Source of the DNA: Vulcanimicrobiota bacterium
GTDB lineage: Bacteria; Vulcanimicrobiota; Xenobia; Xenobiales; JADMJV01
NCBI GenBank assembly: GCA_017307785.1
Contig: JAFKGI010000011.1
Coordinates: 1 to 64,000 of the forward strand
Direction: 5' to 3'
Length of the DNA stretch: 64,000 nucleotides
Shown: positions 33,129 through 42,213 of the stretch, piece after piece
How the letters are laid out: the number at the start of each line of letters is the position of its first letter
Numbering within the stretch: position 1 is the first letter of the stretch
Made by a program: the position numbers and the translations under genes
Notes under the pieces: model-generated
Told to the model about the DNA's origin: nothing
The model's database searches: none
The model's input: the letters and a program-made list of their open reading frames with translations, nothing else

Positions 33129-35765
33129 ATGCTTAGACCCGCGCTCAAGCTTCTACTGGGAGTGGCTTTGGCGCTCTGTGGCCTGTGGCTGGCCTGGAAC
33201 CGCCTGAGTTTCACCACCGACCGCACCCAGTTGCTCGACCCTCACAATCCCGTCCAAATGGACTGGGCCCGCTACCGCGAGAAATTCGGCCGCACCACCG
33301 ATTACGTGGTGTTGGTGCGCGGACAGAACGAGGAGCAGGCCCGCCAAGCCACCGATCTGCTGGGTCAGGCGCTCCGCAAGAGCCCGCGCTTTCAGCACGT
33401 CTTTTATCGGCTGGACCTCCCGCAAATCTCCGCTCACGGCCTTTACTTCCTGCAGCTCAAGGATCTCCGTCAACTGAAAAGTCGGCTCGTAGGGGCCCGT
33501 CCCTGGCTGGAACTGTTGGCCTCCAGTCCGCGCCCGGAAACCTTGTTGCGCCAGCTGGGACTTTTACTGGCTGACCCTCAGATGCAAAAAGAGCTGAGGC
33601 CGTTCCTACCCATGTTGATCCGGACTTTGGAAGACCTGGCCGATAGCCTGGAAACCGGCGGACGCTCGGACTTTCACAGTCCTCTGGGCAGCTTCCAGGC
33701 CGATGTGCCGATGCTCGAAGGCCGCACCGTGGCGCCCGGACAGACGGTCTTCTACAACCAGTTGACCGACGGCAAGACCTTCATGCTGGTAGCCCTGCCC
33801 GCCGACATGTCCGGCTCGTTCGTGGCCGACATCGCCACCCTGGAAGAACTGCAGCGGTTGGTGGCCGGCGTGCGCCGGCAAATCCCCGAGGCCTATATTA
33901 TGGTCACCGGCGAGCCGGCTATCAACACCGAGGAAATGATGACGGCCCGCCGCGACGCCACTCGCTGCGCGGCCGCCGCCTTGCTCTTCACCTCACTGCT
34001 GCTGGTGCTGGCCTTCGGCCAGATCACTCGCCCTCTGTGCGCCGTCATCAGCCTGGTGCTGGGATTGTGCTGGTCGCTCGGATTTGCCGCCCTGACGGTA
34101 GGCCAGCTCAACTTGCTGACCGTCCACTTCGTCACCATCCTGACCGGCCTGGGCATTACCTTCAGCATCCAGATGCTCAGCGAGTTCCAGAGAGTTCGAG
34201 CCCGGGGGCAGAAAGCCGAGGTTGCCGTCTCGGCCAGTCTCAGCCAGGCTCGCCATCAGGCCATGGGTGCCATCACCACCGCCATCGCCTTTCTCTCCCT
34301 CCACTTCACGGCATTCCGAGCCGGGGCCGAACTCGGCTGGATCACCGGCATGGGCGTGCTGCTCTGCTATCTCTCCACCCTGACCATGCTGCCCAGCCTG
34401 CTGCTTTTGGTGGAGGGTGAGCGGCCCTGCAAAGGCCACCCGCGCCTGGGCCGCATGCTGGTTCCCCTGGAACTGTGGCTGCGCCGGCGCCCCAAAATGG
34501 TCTGTGGAGTCAGCCTGATCTGGACCCTGGCCGCCAGCTGCTACCTGGGACGGATTCCCTTTGACTACAATTTGCTCCATTTGCAAGCGGCCGACGCCGA
34601 AGCCATCCGGGTGGAAGCTTATTTGCAGCGCATCGGCTACAGCACGCTTTACGCTATCTCCATGGCTCCCAACGCGGAAGCGGCCCGCCTGCGCGCCGAG
34701 CAACTGCGCAAGCTACCGACTGTCTCGCGGGTCGAGTCGGTGCTCTCGCTGGAGCCCTACGACAGCGCCGGCAAGACCGAGGTAATTCGCGAGTTGGTGC
34801 AGTTGGCGCCGCTGCTGCGCCTGCCCCAAAAACCGGCGCCACTGGGAGCCGAGCAGCTACTGCAAATGTATGACTCCTACATGCACCTGCGCCATCGTCT
34901 CCACCGCTCGGTGCGTTCTCTGCAAAAACAGCCCGACGGTCCGCGCCTGCAGAAAGCCATCGCGCGACTGGAGAAACTTCTCGATCCGGAAAATCCCGGC
35001 CCGATCGCCGCTGGACTCGAATCCTATCAGCAAGCCCTGCTGGAGGATTTGCAGATGCAGCTGACCACATTGCGAAAACAGCGCGTGGAGACGCCGGATA
35101 TTCTCAAGCTGGTGCCAGCCGAAGTGCGTCTCCGCAGCATCGCCGCCGACGGCACCGTGTGCCTGCGCATCTTTCCCAAAGAGAACTGCTGGGAAAGAGA
35201 GCCGCTCAGCCGCTTCGTGGCCGACTTGAGCAAAGTCGACAAGGACATCACCGGCACGCCGGTGCTGATTTTCAACTATCTCGAGCAGCTACGCAACGCG
35301 TATGGAGTCTCGGGTCGCAACGCCATGTTGGTCATCGTTTTCTTGCTGCTCGGTTACTACCGCTCGTTTCGCTGGGCCGGCCTGGCGCTGCTGCCCAAAA
35401 TCCTCGGAGTGATCTGGATGATTGGCGTGCTGGGCCTGATGCACGCCGAATTCAACGCCGCCAATTTCCTGGCCCTGCCCCTCACCCTGGGCATCGGCCT
35501 GATCTTCGGCATGGAGGCCCTGCGCATGAGCCGCCTCCCCTATCGCCCCTTGATGTCGAGGCAAAGCGCGGGCTTCGCCGTCGCCCTTTCAGGTCTCACC
35601 ACCCTGGTCGGCTTCTCCACCCTGATGGCGGCCGAACACCGCGGCGTGGCCAGCTTCGGCCTGGTTATGAGCGTCGGCGTAGCCATGAACCTCCTCACCT
35701 CCCTCCTCCTGTTGCCAGCTTTGCTGGGGAGAGGGAGAGGCAAAGGGGAGAAGGAGAGGGTTTAG
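33129..35765 (+). CDS. RND/MMPL-family exporter
   Basis: 878 residues in a two-fold repeated MMPL layout: a first membrane helix (LLLGVALALCGLWLAW), a large periplasmic loop (about 30-270), then five helices beginning near residue 285. A second loop (about 470-710) is followed by a final bundle ending FGLVMSVGVAMNLLTSLLLL. Helix five carries ITAFLSLHFTAF-type residues, here AITTAIAFLSLHFTA. Related proteins include hopanoid-exporter HpnN and mycobacterial MmpL. The cargo is unknown, probably a lipid. ATG 33129. No adaptor or outer-membrane partner is adjacent. Confidence 0.87.
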   Translation: MLRPALKLLLGVALALCGLWLAWNRLSFTTDRTQLLDPHNPVQMDWARYREKFGRTTDYVVLVRGQNEEQARQATDLLGQALRKSPRFQHVFYRLDLPQISAHGLYFLQLKDLRQLKSRLVGARPWLELLASSPRPETLLRQLGLLLADPQMQKELRPFLPMLIRTLEDLADSLETGGRSDFHSPLGSFQADVPMLEGRTVAPGQTVFYNQLTDGKTFMLVALPADMSGSFVADIATLEELQRLVAGVRRQIPEAYIMVTGEPAINTEEMMTARRDATRCAAAALLFTSLLLVLAFGQITRPLCAVISLVLGLCWSLGFAALTVGQLNLLTVHFVTILTGLGITFSIQMLSEFQRVRARGQKAEVAVSASLSQARHQAMGAITTAIAFLSLHFTAFRAGAELGWITGMGVLLCYLSTLTMLPSLLLLVEGERPCKGHPRLGRMLVPLELWLRRRPKMVCGVSLIWTLAASCYLGRIPFDYNLLHLQAADAEAIRVEAYLQRIGYSTLYAISMAPNAEAARLRAEQLRKLPTVSRVESVLSLEPYDSAGKTEVIRELVQLAPLLRLPQKPAPLGAEQLLQMYDSYMHLRHRLHRSVRSLQKQPDGPRLQKAIARLEKLLDPENPGPIAAGLESYQQALLEDLQMQLTTLRKQRVETPDILKLVPAEVRLRSIAADGTVCLRIFPKENCWEREPLSRFVADLSKVDKDITGTPVLIFNYLEQLRNAYGVSGRNAMLVIVFLLLGYYRSFRWAGLALLPKILGVIWMIGVLGLMHAEFNAANFLALPLTLGIGLIFGMEALRMSRLPYRPLMSRQSAGFAVALSGLTTLVGFSTLMAAEHRGVASFGLVMSVGVAMNLLTSLLLLPALLGRGRGKGEKERV

Positions 35766-35792
35766 CCATAAGCTTAGCTCTCACCACCTCCC

Positions 35793-37373
35793 CTATCGAC
35801 TCCCCCTCTCTCCGCCCCGGTAGCGTTCGGCGGCCTGGCGGTTCTCGGCCTGGCGAATGCCATCATCGAAGTGGGCGTGGATGTGGAGGTAGTTGAGAGG
35901 GACGAACGAGCGACCGGCCTGGGCAAAGTCCAGGATGGCCTGGGGCTCGAGGGCGTGGAGCGGTTCCAGACAGCGGCCCAGTAGCTTGTCGGTGGTTTCC
36001 CGCTCCACGATCGGGTCATCGCCTTCTCGAGGCAGCAGGTCGAGCACTTCCTGGCACCAGTTGGGGTTGTCCTCGGCCGGTCCACAACACCCCCACCAGG
36101 CCCAGCAACGCACCAGAAAGCGCCGATACTCGCCCGGCATGGTGCCGTAGACATCCTGGGCCAGCTGCCTGGCCTGCTCCCACGAGGTGCAATACTGCTC
36201 GGCCTGCGGTGCCCGCGTCAGCAGGGTGGAGGCGCGGAACCAGAGTTCGAAATTCTGGTCGGCCGCGTAATTCTCGCGAAAATGCCTGCAAGCCGCCAGC
36301 AACAGCCCGTGCTTGGGCACCTCCAACTCTTCCAGATAGGCATTTTCCAGGTCGGCCATGAGATTCTGATAAAGCCGCTCGATGCTATCCTGCTCTTCTC
36401 GCAAGGTCAGCCGGGTGACCAGATGGGTCTGGATGTTCAAGTGCGAGTCCACCAGACGCAGACGAAACTTGCGTTCCAGGACCATCGACTCGAGCTCGCG
36501 GCGCACCACTTCCAGGGCGGCCTCGTGAGCCTCGTCGCGAACCAGACGGCGGTAGGAAATGTCCAGCTTCCAGGGCCCGACCAGCACCACGCGAGCATGC
36601 GGAAAACCCACCTTGACCGGGTCCTCGGCAAAGTTCATGCCGTCGACCACCCAGTGCAGCGCGGCTTCGGCCACGTCCAGAGCCAGCCAGGCGGAAAATT
36701 CTCCCGGGCTGGTGCGACTGTCAGGCGCCTGGGGAACCTCGTAAAGACCGCGGCGATGGGCTAACGAGCGCGACCAGGCGGCCGGCGGCCACTGGCTGCC
36801 CGAGACGATGGTGCCGTTCCAGCTCACCGGGCAAGGGCAGTATCTCAGCAACAGCTGGAGCTGGGCCGGGGTCGGCTGCTCCAGTGGGGGCCCCAGCCCC
36901 AACAGGCGAGCCGCCCAGCCCTGGCGATGCACCTCGACCCTCAGACCATCGCGTTCGCTCTGCAGGGGCAACGCCTTGAACTTGTGGTCCACGAAGGTGG
37001 CGCGCACCGCGCCGGCCAGGATCTCGATCTGCGTATGAGGGGTGCGGGTCGCTCCCAACACGCCCAGGGCCAGATGGCGCAGCCCCGGCTGGAACTTGCT
37101 GAAGGCGTAGGCAAAGAGACGCTCGAGAATCTCCTGGGAAATCTCGGGCCCGCTATAGTGCAGGCAGATCTTCTTCTTGTCCGCCGCTACCGCCAGCGAG
37201 GAAGCCCCCAGCCCCACGCAAGCGGCCAGCAGCGGATAAAAATAGGTGGTTGGTTCCGCATATTGGAAGCCTTCCAGCTTCTGCAGCGCCACCACCGCGT
37301 CCATCTCGAATTGACCCGAGTCGACCAGCTCGCCCTCGGCGCGCAGGTCGGCCAGAAAGGCATCGAGCTCCAC
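35793..37373 (-). CDS. Hypothetical protein, possible GHKL-like family, paralog of the gene at 15056-16330
   Basis: 526 residues with a GTG start, 6 bp after the stop of the nucleoside transporter gene. It has the segment order FEMDAVVALQKLEGF, LLAACVGLGASSLAV, LALGVLGATR and CPCPVSWNGT, matching the 424-residue protein at 15056. The C-terminal 250 residues are helical and contain several paired cysteines and Trp-rich segments (RCWAWWGCCG). I suspect a divergent GHKL/Hsp90-type ATPase N-domain but see no textbook N-box. No signal peptide. It could be translated with the nucleoside transporter. Confidence 0.55.
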   Translation of the reverse strand: MELDAFLADLRAEGELVDSGQFEMDAVVALQKLEGFQYAEPTTYFYPLLAACVGLGASSLAVAADKKKICLHYSGPEISQEILERLFAYAFSKFQPGLRHLALGVLGATRTPHTQIEILAGAVRATFVDHKFKALPLQSERDGLRVEVHRQGWAARLLGLGPPLEQPTPAQLQLLLRYCPCPVSWNGTIVSGSQWPPAAWSRSLAHRRGLYEVPQAPDSRTSPGEFSAWLALDVAEAALHWVVDGMNFAEDPVKVGFPHARVVLVGPWKLDISYRRLVRDEAHEAALEVVRRELESMVLERKFRLRLVDSHLNIQTHLVTRLTLREEQDSIERLYQNLMADLENAYLEELEVPKHGLLLAACRHFRENYAADQNFELWFRASTLLTRAPQAEQYCTSWEQARQLAQDVYGTMPGEYRRFLVRCWAWWGCCGPAEDNPNWCQEVLDLLPREGDDPIVERETTDKLLGRCLEPLHALEPQAILDFAQAGRSFVPLNYLHIHAHFDDGIRQAENRQAAERYRGGERGSR

Positions 37374-37379
37374 GGCGCT

Positions 37380-38759
37380 TTATTGGTCGTCGCTGGGTGC
37401 GGGCGTGTCGCTGGAGGTGGGCGTGGCGCTCACCGTGGGGCTGACCTCGGGAGTGGGAGTTGCGGTGGTGGTGATGGCCGGCGGCTGCTTCAGCTGCTCA
37501 TCGCCGATCAGCAGTCCGGCCAGAGCGGCCGTGTGTAGATTGGTGAGCAGGCCGGCGAAGAGAGCCAGGAAGCCCATACGAGCCAGGTCGCCCTTGCGCT
37601 TTTCGGCCATGGCGCCGATGCCGCCGATCTGGATGGCGATGGAGGAAAGATTGGTGAATCCGGCCAGCGCGTAAATGGCCAGAATCGAGGAGCGAGCGTC
37701 GAGCTTGCCGGCCGCCATAGCCACCTGCAACTGAGCATAAGCCACGAATTCATTGATGACGAAAGACTGTCCCAGCAGGCCGCCCACCAGCACCGAGTCC
37801 TTGCCGGGCATCCCCACCAACCAGGCGAAGGGAGCGAAGACCCAGCCCAAGATGAGTTCCAGGCTGAGGAACTTGGCGCCAAGTAAAGTCTGCAAGGACT
37901 CTGGAAGTTCGCGGAAGCCCAGGAAACCATTGAGCAGGGCGATCAGCGAGATGAAGGCGATGAGCATGGCGCCCACGTTCAAACACAGATGCAGTCCGGT
38001 GCCGGCGCCGGCGGCGGCCGCTTCGATGACGTTGCTCTCGGTGCGCGGCAGGTCGATCTTGACGTCGCCACTGGTCTCCGACTGCTCGGTCTCGGGCACC
38101 AAGATCTTGGCCATCATGATGGAGGCCGGCGCCGACAGCACACAGGCGGTCAGGATGTGACCGGCGGCCGAGCCCAGCAGCGGGGTGAGCATGTTGGCGT
38201 AGACGATCATCACGCCGGCCGACATGGTGGCGAAACCGCTGGCCATCACGACCATGAGTTCGGACTGGGTCAGGCCGCCCACGTAGGGCAGAATCAGCAG
38301 CGGCGACTCCGACTGGCCGATGAAGATGTTGGCCGAGGCGCACAGCGTTTCGGCGCCGCTGGTGCGCAGCACCACCCGCATGGCCTTGGAAATGATGGAG
38401 ACCACCCACTGCAGCACGCCCAGATAGAAAAGCACCTGCACCAGCGAGGCGAAGAAGATGATGGTGGGCAGCACGCGGATGGCGAAGATGAAGCCCCATT
38501 CGCCGCCCGGGTTGGCTAACGACCCGAAGACGAAGCTAATGCCCTTCTGCGAAGTTTCCATCAGGGCGTGGACTCCGTGCCCGATGCTCTCGAAGAAAAG
38601 CAGACCGGGTCTGGTCTTGAGCAACAAAACGGCCAGCGCCAACTGGATGCCCAGGCTGGAAAAGACCAGCCGCCAATCGATGGCTTTGCGGTTGCGCGAG
38701 AAGGCCACGGCCAATCCCATAAAAACCAGGATGCCTAAAAGACCGACTGCTTTTCCCAA
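37380..38759 (-). CDS. Concentrative nucleoside transporter (CNT/NupC family)
   Basis: 459 residues. TTG start at 38759 with AGGAGGG 8 nt upstream. Family landmarks are FIGQSESPLLILPYV, SGFATMSAGVMIVYANML, GMPGKDSVLVGGLLGQSFVINEFVAYAQL (in pieces: GMPGKDSVLVGGLLGQS; NEFVAYAQL) and ALAGFTNLSSIAIQIGGIG. About 10-12 membrane helices. NupC-type proteins take up nucleosides with Na+ or H+. The last 35 residues are a Pro/Thr/Ser-rich tail, unusual in the family and probably disordered. It is upstream of a GHKL-like gene on the same strand. Confidence 0.92.
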   Translation of the reverse strand: MGKAVGLLGILVFMGLAVAFSRNRKAIDWRLVFSSLGIQLALAVLLLKTRPGLLFFESIGHGVHALMETSQKGISFVFGSLANPGGEWGFIFAIRVLPTIIFFASLVQVLFYLGVLQWVVSIISKAMRVVLRTSGAETLCASANIFIGQSESPLLILPYVGGLTQSELMVVMASGFATMSAGVMIVYANMLTPLLGSAAGHILTACVLSAPASIMMAKILVPETEQSETSGDVKIDLPRTESNVIEAAAAGAGTGLHLCLNVGAMLIAFISLIALLNGFLGFRELPESLQTLLGAKFLSLELILGWVFAPFAWLVGMPGKDSVLVGGLLGQSFVINEFVAYAQLQVAMAAGKLDARSSILAIYALAGFTNLSSIAIQIGGIGAMAEKRKGDLARMGFLALFAGLLTNLHTAALAGLLIGDEQLKQPPAITTTATPTPEVSPTVSATPTSSDTPAPSDDQ

Positions 38760-38801
38760 GGCCTTGCCCTCCTCCGCGAACTGTGGCGGGCGGTTCTCGA
38801 T

Positions 38802-39620
38802 TTAATCCAGGCAGCCCTGCTCATAGCGCGGGATGCCGGCTTCACGCCAGGCCCGAGTGGTGCGCAAAATGATGTCGCTGACCATGGAGCGCTCCAACTG
38901 ATAGTCGACGATGTAGCAGCGCGCCGTCAGGGCCACGTCCGGCACCAGGGTTTCGCCCACTTCCTCGTTCATGGTCACGCTGACCCCGTTCTTCAGCCAG
39001 GCATAACGACTGGTGACCACTACCTCGCGCATCAGATCCGCCGCTCGGTCGAGATCCGCACTCACGCCGACGTGCATCTTGACCGTCACCATCATGGACA
39101 GACTGCCGGAGTTGCTGGAAGCCACCGCATCGGTCAAGAACACGGCATTGGGAATCGTGACCGTGTCGTGCCCCAACGTCAGGATTCGCACCGAGCGTAG
39201 CCCGATGCTGACGATGTCGCCGTAATACTCCTTGTAAGTGACCCGATCGCCCACCTGGAAAGGCTGGTCGAATAACAGCACCAGGCCGGCGAAAAGAGAA
39301 GCGGCCACGTCTTTGAGCGAGAAACCGATGGCCACCGCGGCCGAGCCCACCAGGGCCACCAGCAGCTCCGGCTTGGAACTGAGCAGAGCCGCCGCGATGG
39401 CCAGGCCGGAAACCAGGTAGACCAGGAAGCGCCCGATCGTGTGGAAGCGAAAGACGGTCAGACGCTGGGCCGGCATCCAGTTGGTGGCCAGCTGCGCTCC
39501 GCGATCCAGACCGGTAGCCACGATCCAAGCGGCAAAACCCAGCACCACCGCCAGCACCACCTGAGCGAAGTGAACGGACTCCAGGCCCTGAACCAGGGAA
39601 TCGATGCTGCTAGTCTCCAT
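38802..39620 (-). CDS. MscS-family mechanosensitive ion channel
   Basis: 272 residues, close to E. coli MscS length (286). Three membrane helices, the third (about 88-113) containing the pore motif VGSAAVAIGFSLKDVAASLF, followed by the cytosolic beta domain (FDQPFQVGDRVTYKEYYG; VTIPNAVFLTDAV). It releases solutes on osmotic downshock. The ATG at 39620 lies inside the end of the upstream P-loop membrane protein gene, overlap 11 bp, so the two are translationally coupled. That suggests a functional partnership. Confidence 0.93.
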   Translation of the reverse strand: METSSIDSLVQGLESVHFAQVVLAVVLGFAAWIVATGLDRGAQLATNWMPAQRLTVFRFHTIGRFLVYLVSGLAIAAALLSSKPELLVALVGSAAVAIGFSLKDVAASLFAGLVLLFDQPFQVGDRVTYKEYYGDIVSIGLRSVRILTLGHDTVTIPNAVFLTDAVASSNSGSLSMMVTVKMHVGVSADLDRAADLMREVVVTSRYAWLKNGVSVTMNEEVGETLVPDVALTARCYIVDYQLERSMVSDIILRTTRAWREAGIPRYEQGCLD

Positions 39621-42213
39621 CGAGCAAGTTCCTCTCTCTCAAAAAGTGGGCCACGTCCACCAACCAGCCGCGACTGATGCTCAAGCCGGGACCACCCAGG
39701 TCGGCCAGAATCCCGATCTCCTGACAGCGCTCCCAGGCCAGAACCAGCTGACTGATGGGCAGAGCCGTCACCCGGGCCGCCTGGTCGCGGGTCAATTCTC
39801 CATGGCGCATGACCGCCGCCAGCAAATAGCCGGCCGCCGGCGCCAGGGTCGTCAATAGATAGGCCGGCTTACGGGAGGGCAGACCGACCACCACTTCCCC
39901 CTCCGCGTTGACCCGAGTGGCCTCCAGCCAGAGCTCGCTGGCCACAGTCGGATTGCCGCCTGAGACTTCGCGCAAAATATGGAAGTAGAAAGACTCGGCG
40001 GAAACGCCGGGAGTGGCTTCGGCCGCCCGCAAAACCGCCTGGGAGTAGCGCAACGTCCCCCCGGCTCCTCCGTGGCGGGCCAGCAACATCTGACCAAGGG
40101 CTCCTTCGCTCCAGCGCGGCACCGCCAGAGTGAGGGCTACGTACCAGCGGTCGCTCAGGGCCAGCCGCAGGTAGCGCTGGCTCTGCGAAGTCATGACCAG
40201 ACACCAGAAAAAATTCTTGCGCGTGCCGGTCATAAAACGCAGCAGTTGGTCCATCGCCTCGAATCCACCCAGGGCGGCCAGAAACAGTCGCTGCGACTGA
40301 GGCACAATGACCAGCGTGCGAGGCTGCTCCTGAAGGCTCTCCGCCAGGGCCTCCCAAGAAGGGGCCTCCACCTGGACCAGCGCCTGCAGATGCCGGAGCA
40401 GCGCCTGGGCGGTGGTGACTCTTTCCGGTATCTCCAACTTCAGCACTCGCAGGTCGGCGGAGAACTGGTCTTCCAGATGCTCCACCACCCGGTCCCGACC
40501 GCTGCCGTTGGGACCGTGAACCACCATCAGAGATTCGCTGCCGCGTCCCTCACTCCAAGAGCGAACCGCTCCTTCCAGCTGAGGACGAAAGCCGGGTGCC
40601 GAGAGGTCCCAGGCCTCGATGGGCACCGCCGTGCTCGCCAGGAAGGCCTGGCGATAGTCGGCGCTCAGCGGCAGCAGACCGGCCTCCTGCTGACGGCTCG
40701 ACTCCATCCAGCGCATCAGAACCCCGGTGCTCATGCGCTTGGCCCAATCGTAGCGCACCGTGCGCCGCACCAGCCAGTGCAGCAGACCCAGAGCCATGAC
40801 GACAGGCACAGCCAGTGGTGCCAACACCAGTCCCAGCAGCGGCGAGGAACACAAACTGCCGAACCAGGAGCCCAGACGCGGGGAGCCCGGCAACATCGCC
40901 GCCAGCGCCTCTCCCAATTCCACCCGCCAGCTCCAACTGAGCATCCAATAAAGAAACTGAACCAGGAAGCCGGTCAGCACTTCGCAGGTGGCCACCAGAA
41001 TACCGGGACCCGCCAGCGCCATCAGCACCGTATTCAGGCTGGCCTGTAGCCAGAAGGCTCGACCCAACAGCCGCAGGTCTCGCAGGGCGCGCGTGCGCAC
41101 TCCCACCTTCTGGCCGACCTGAGAATGGACGATTGCCTGCAGCAAAGGCCCATCGGCCAGCTGCAAATAGGCCCGATAGAACGCGAACACCTGACCCAAC
41201 AAGAAGATCGGTCGCAGGCACTCGGCAACCCCCTCGCTGACCATGACCAAGCCCAACTGACAAACCGGCCAGACCAGCACCCAGGTCCAAACGCCCCGCA
41301 GGCCGGTCGTCTGCACTTGCTCGCGCCGGTCGGCGGCGACCAGGGCGCTGCTCAGCAAAATCAGGCCCAACAGCGCCAGTCCTACTTCCTGGCCTAACTC
41401 CAGCCAGAAAGCCCGTCCATATCCAACCCTTCTCTCCAACCGAGAGCGGGCCAGCAGATAAAGACCGTATTTGCGATCGGGATAATTGCGCAACTCGAAG
41501 AGACAGTCGTCCAGCCAGGGACCCGGGCTTTCGAAAAGGGCCATCCAGTTGACGTCCGACATGCGGCGCAGGACCCGGTAGCGCAGCCAGACCACCTCTT
41601 TGAGCCGCTCTACCCGTCCGGCCAGGTCCGCGTCAAAGGCCTCCGTGCTGGCCAGCGTCAGCCGCCTGAGCTGTTCGGCCAGGCGCTGGTAGTGCTGCAC
41701 ATAGGCTTCGGCTTGCGGATCTCCGCTCAAACGGGACACCAACGAATGCTCCAGAGGCGGCTGAACCGGTAAATCTCCCCGGGCGCCTACCGCTAGAAAA
41801 CGTTTCAACGAGACCGCGCGGTCCTGCCACAAATCTCGGATTTCTTCTCGGGTGTGGCGCAGCTGCACGAAATCCAGCTGAGGGCTATCCAGTCGCCCCC
41901 CGATGGAATCCAGCTTGCGCACGATTTCCTTGACCGTAGCGGCGGGCACGGTCAAGTTGGAGCCGTCTTTGGCCTCGGCCGCTTTTAACTGTTGCTCGAA
42001 AAGGTCGAGATTTTCTTCGCGCACCTTAAGTTCGGCCAGCAGGGTGGCGTGTTCCGCCTCCGACAAACTGGTGGCCTGAGTGGTAATCTCCGGCTGAGGA
42101 TCGTCGGGCGGCTCCAAGGAGCTCCAGGGACGCAGCCAGATCCAGGCGACAGCTGCCACCAGTAGCAAAACGACGGCCAGCGCCCGGCCCTGTCCCTGCG
42201 GTTCTTGATTCAT
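39610..42213 (-). CDS. Large membrane P-loop NTPase coupled to MscS
   Basis: 867 residues. An N-terminal membrane helix (residues 10-25) is followed by a coiled-coil/helical extracytoplasmic region, about seven further membrane segments (about 265-480), and then a cytosolic ATPase-like region. Walker A is GPNGSGRD (about residue 567); it departs from GxxxxGK[ST] because Arg replaces Lys. The expected Walker B strand LVIVPQSQRL lacks the acidic residue. A winged-helix-like C-terminus ends the protein (RDQAARVTALPISQLVLAW). The start overlaps the antiporter stop (ATGA) and its end overlaps MscS. It may sense or gate the channel, or be a pseudo-ATPase. The family is unnamed to me. Confidence 0.65.
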   Translation of the reverse strand: MNQEPQGQGRALAVVLLLVAAVAWIWLRPWSSLEPPDDPQPEITTQATSLSEAEHATLLAELKVREENLDLFEQQLKAAEAKDGSNLTVPAATVKEIVRKLDSIGGRLDSPQLDFVQLRHTREEIRDLWQDRAVSLKRFLAVGARGDLPVQPPLEHSLVSRLSGDPQAEAYVQHYQRLAEQLRRLTLASTEAFDADLAGRVERLKEVVWLRYRVLRRMSDVNWMALFESPGPWLDDCLFELRNYPDRKYGLYLLARSRLERRVGYGRAFWLELGQEVGLALLGLILLSSALVAADRREQVQTTGLRGVWTWVLVWPVCQLGLVMVSEGVAECLRPIFLLGQVFAFYRAYLQLADGPLLQAIVHSQVGQKVGVRTRALRDLRLLGRAFWLQASLNTVLMALAGPGILVATCEVLTGFLVQFLYWMLSWSWRVELGEALAAMLPGSPRLGSWFGSLCSSPLLGLVLAPLAVPVVMALGLLHWLVRRTVRYDWAKRMSTGVLMRWMESSRQQEAGLLPLSADYRQAFLASTAVPIEAWDLSAPGFRPQLEGAVRSWSEGRGSESLMVVHGPNGSGRDRVVEHLEDQFSADLRVLKLEIPERVTTAQALLRHLQALVQVEAPSWEALAESLQEQPRTLVIVPQSQRLFLAALGGFEAMDQLLRFMTGTRKNFFWCLVMTSQSQRYLRLALSDRWYVALTLAVPRWSEGALGQMLLARHGGAGGTLRYSQAVLRAAEATPGVSAESFYFHILREVSGGNPTVASELWLEATRVNAEGEVVVGLPSRKPAYLLTTLAPAAGYLLAAVMRHGELTRDQAARVTALPISQLVLAWERCQEIGILADLGGPGLSISRGWLVDVAHFLRERNLLDGD

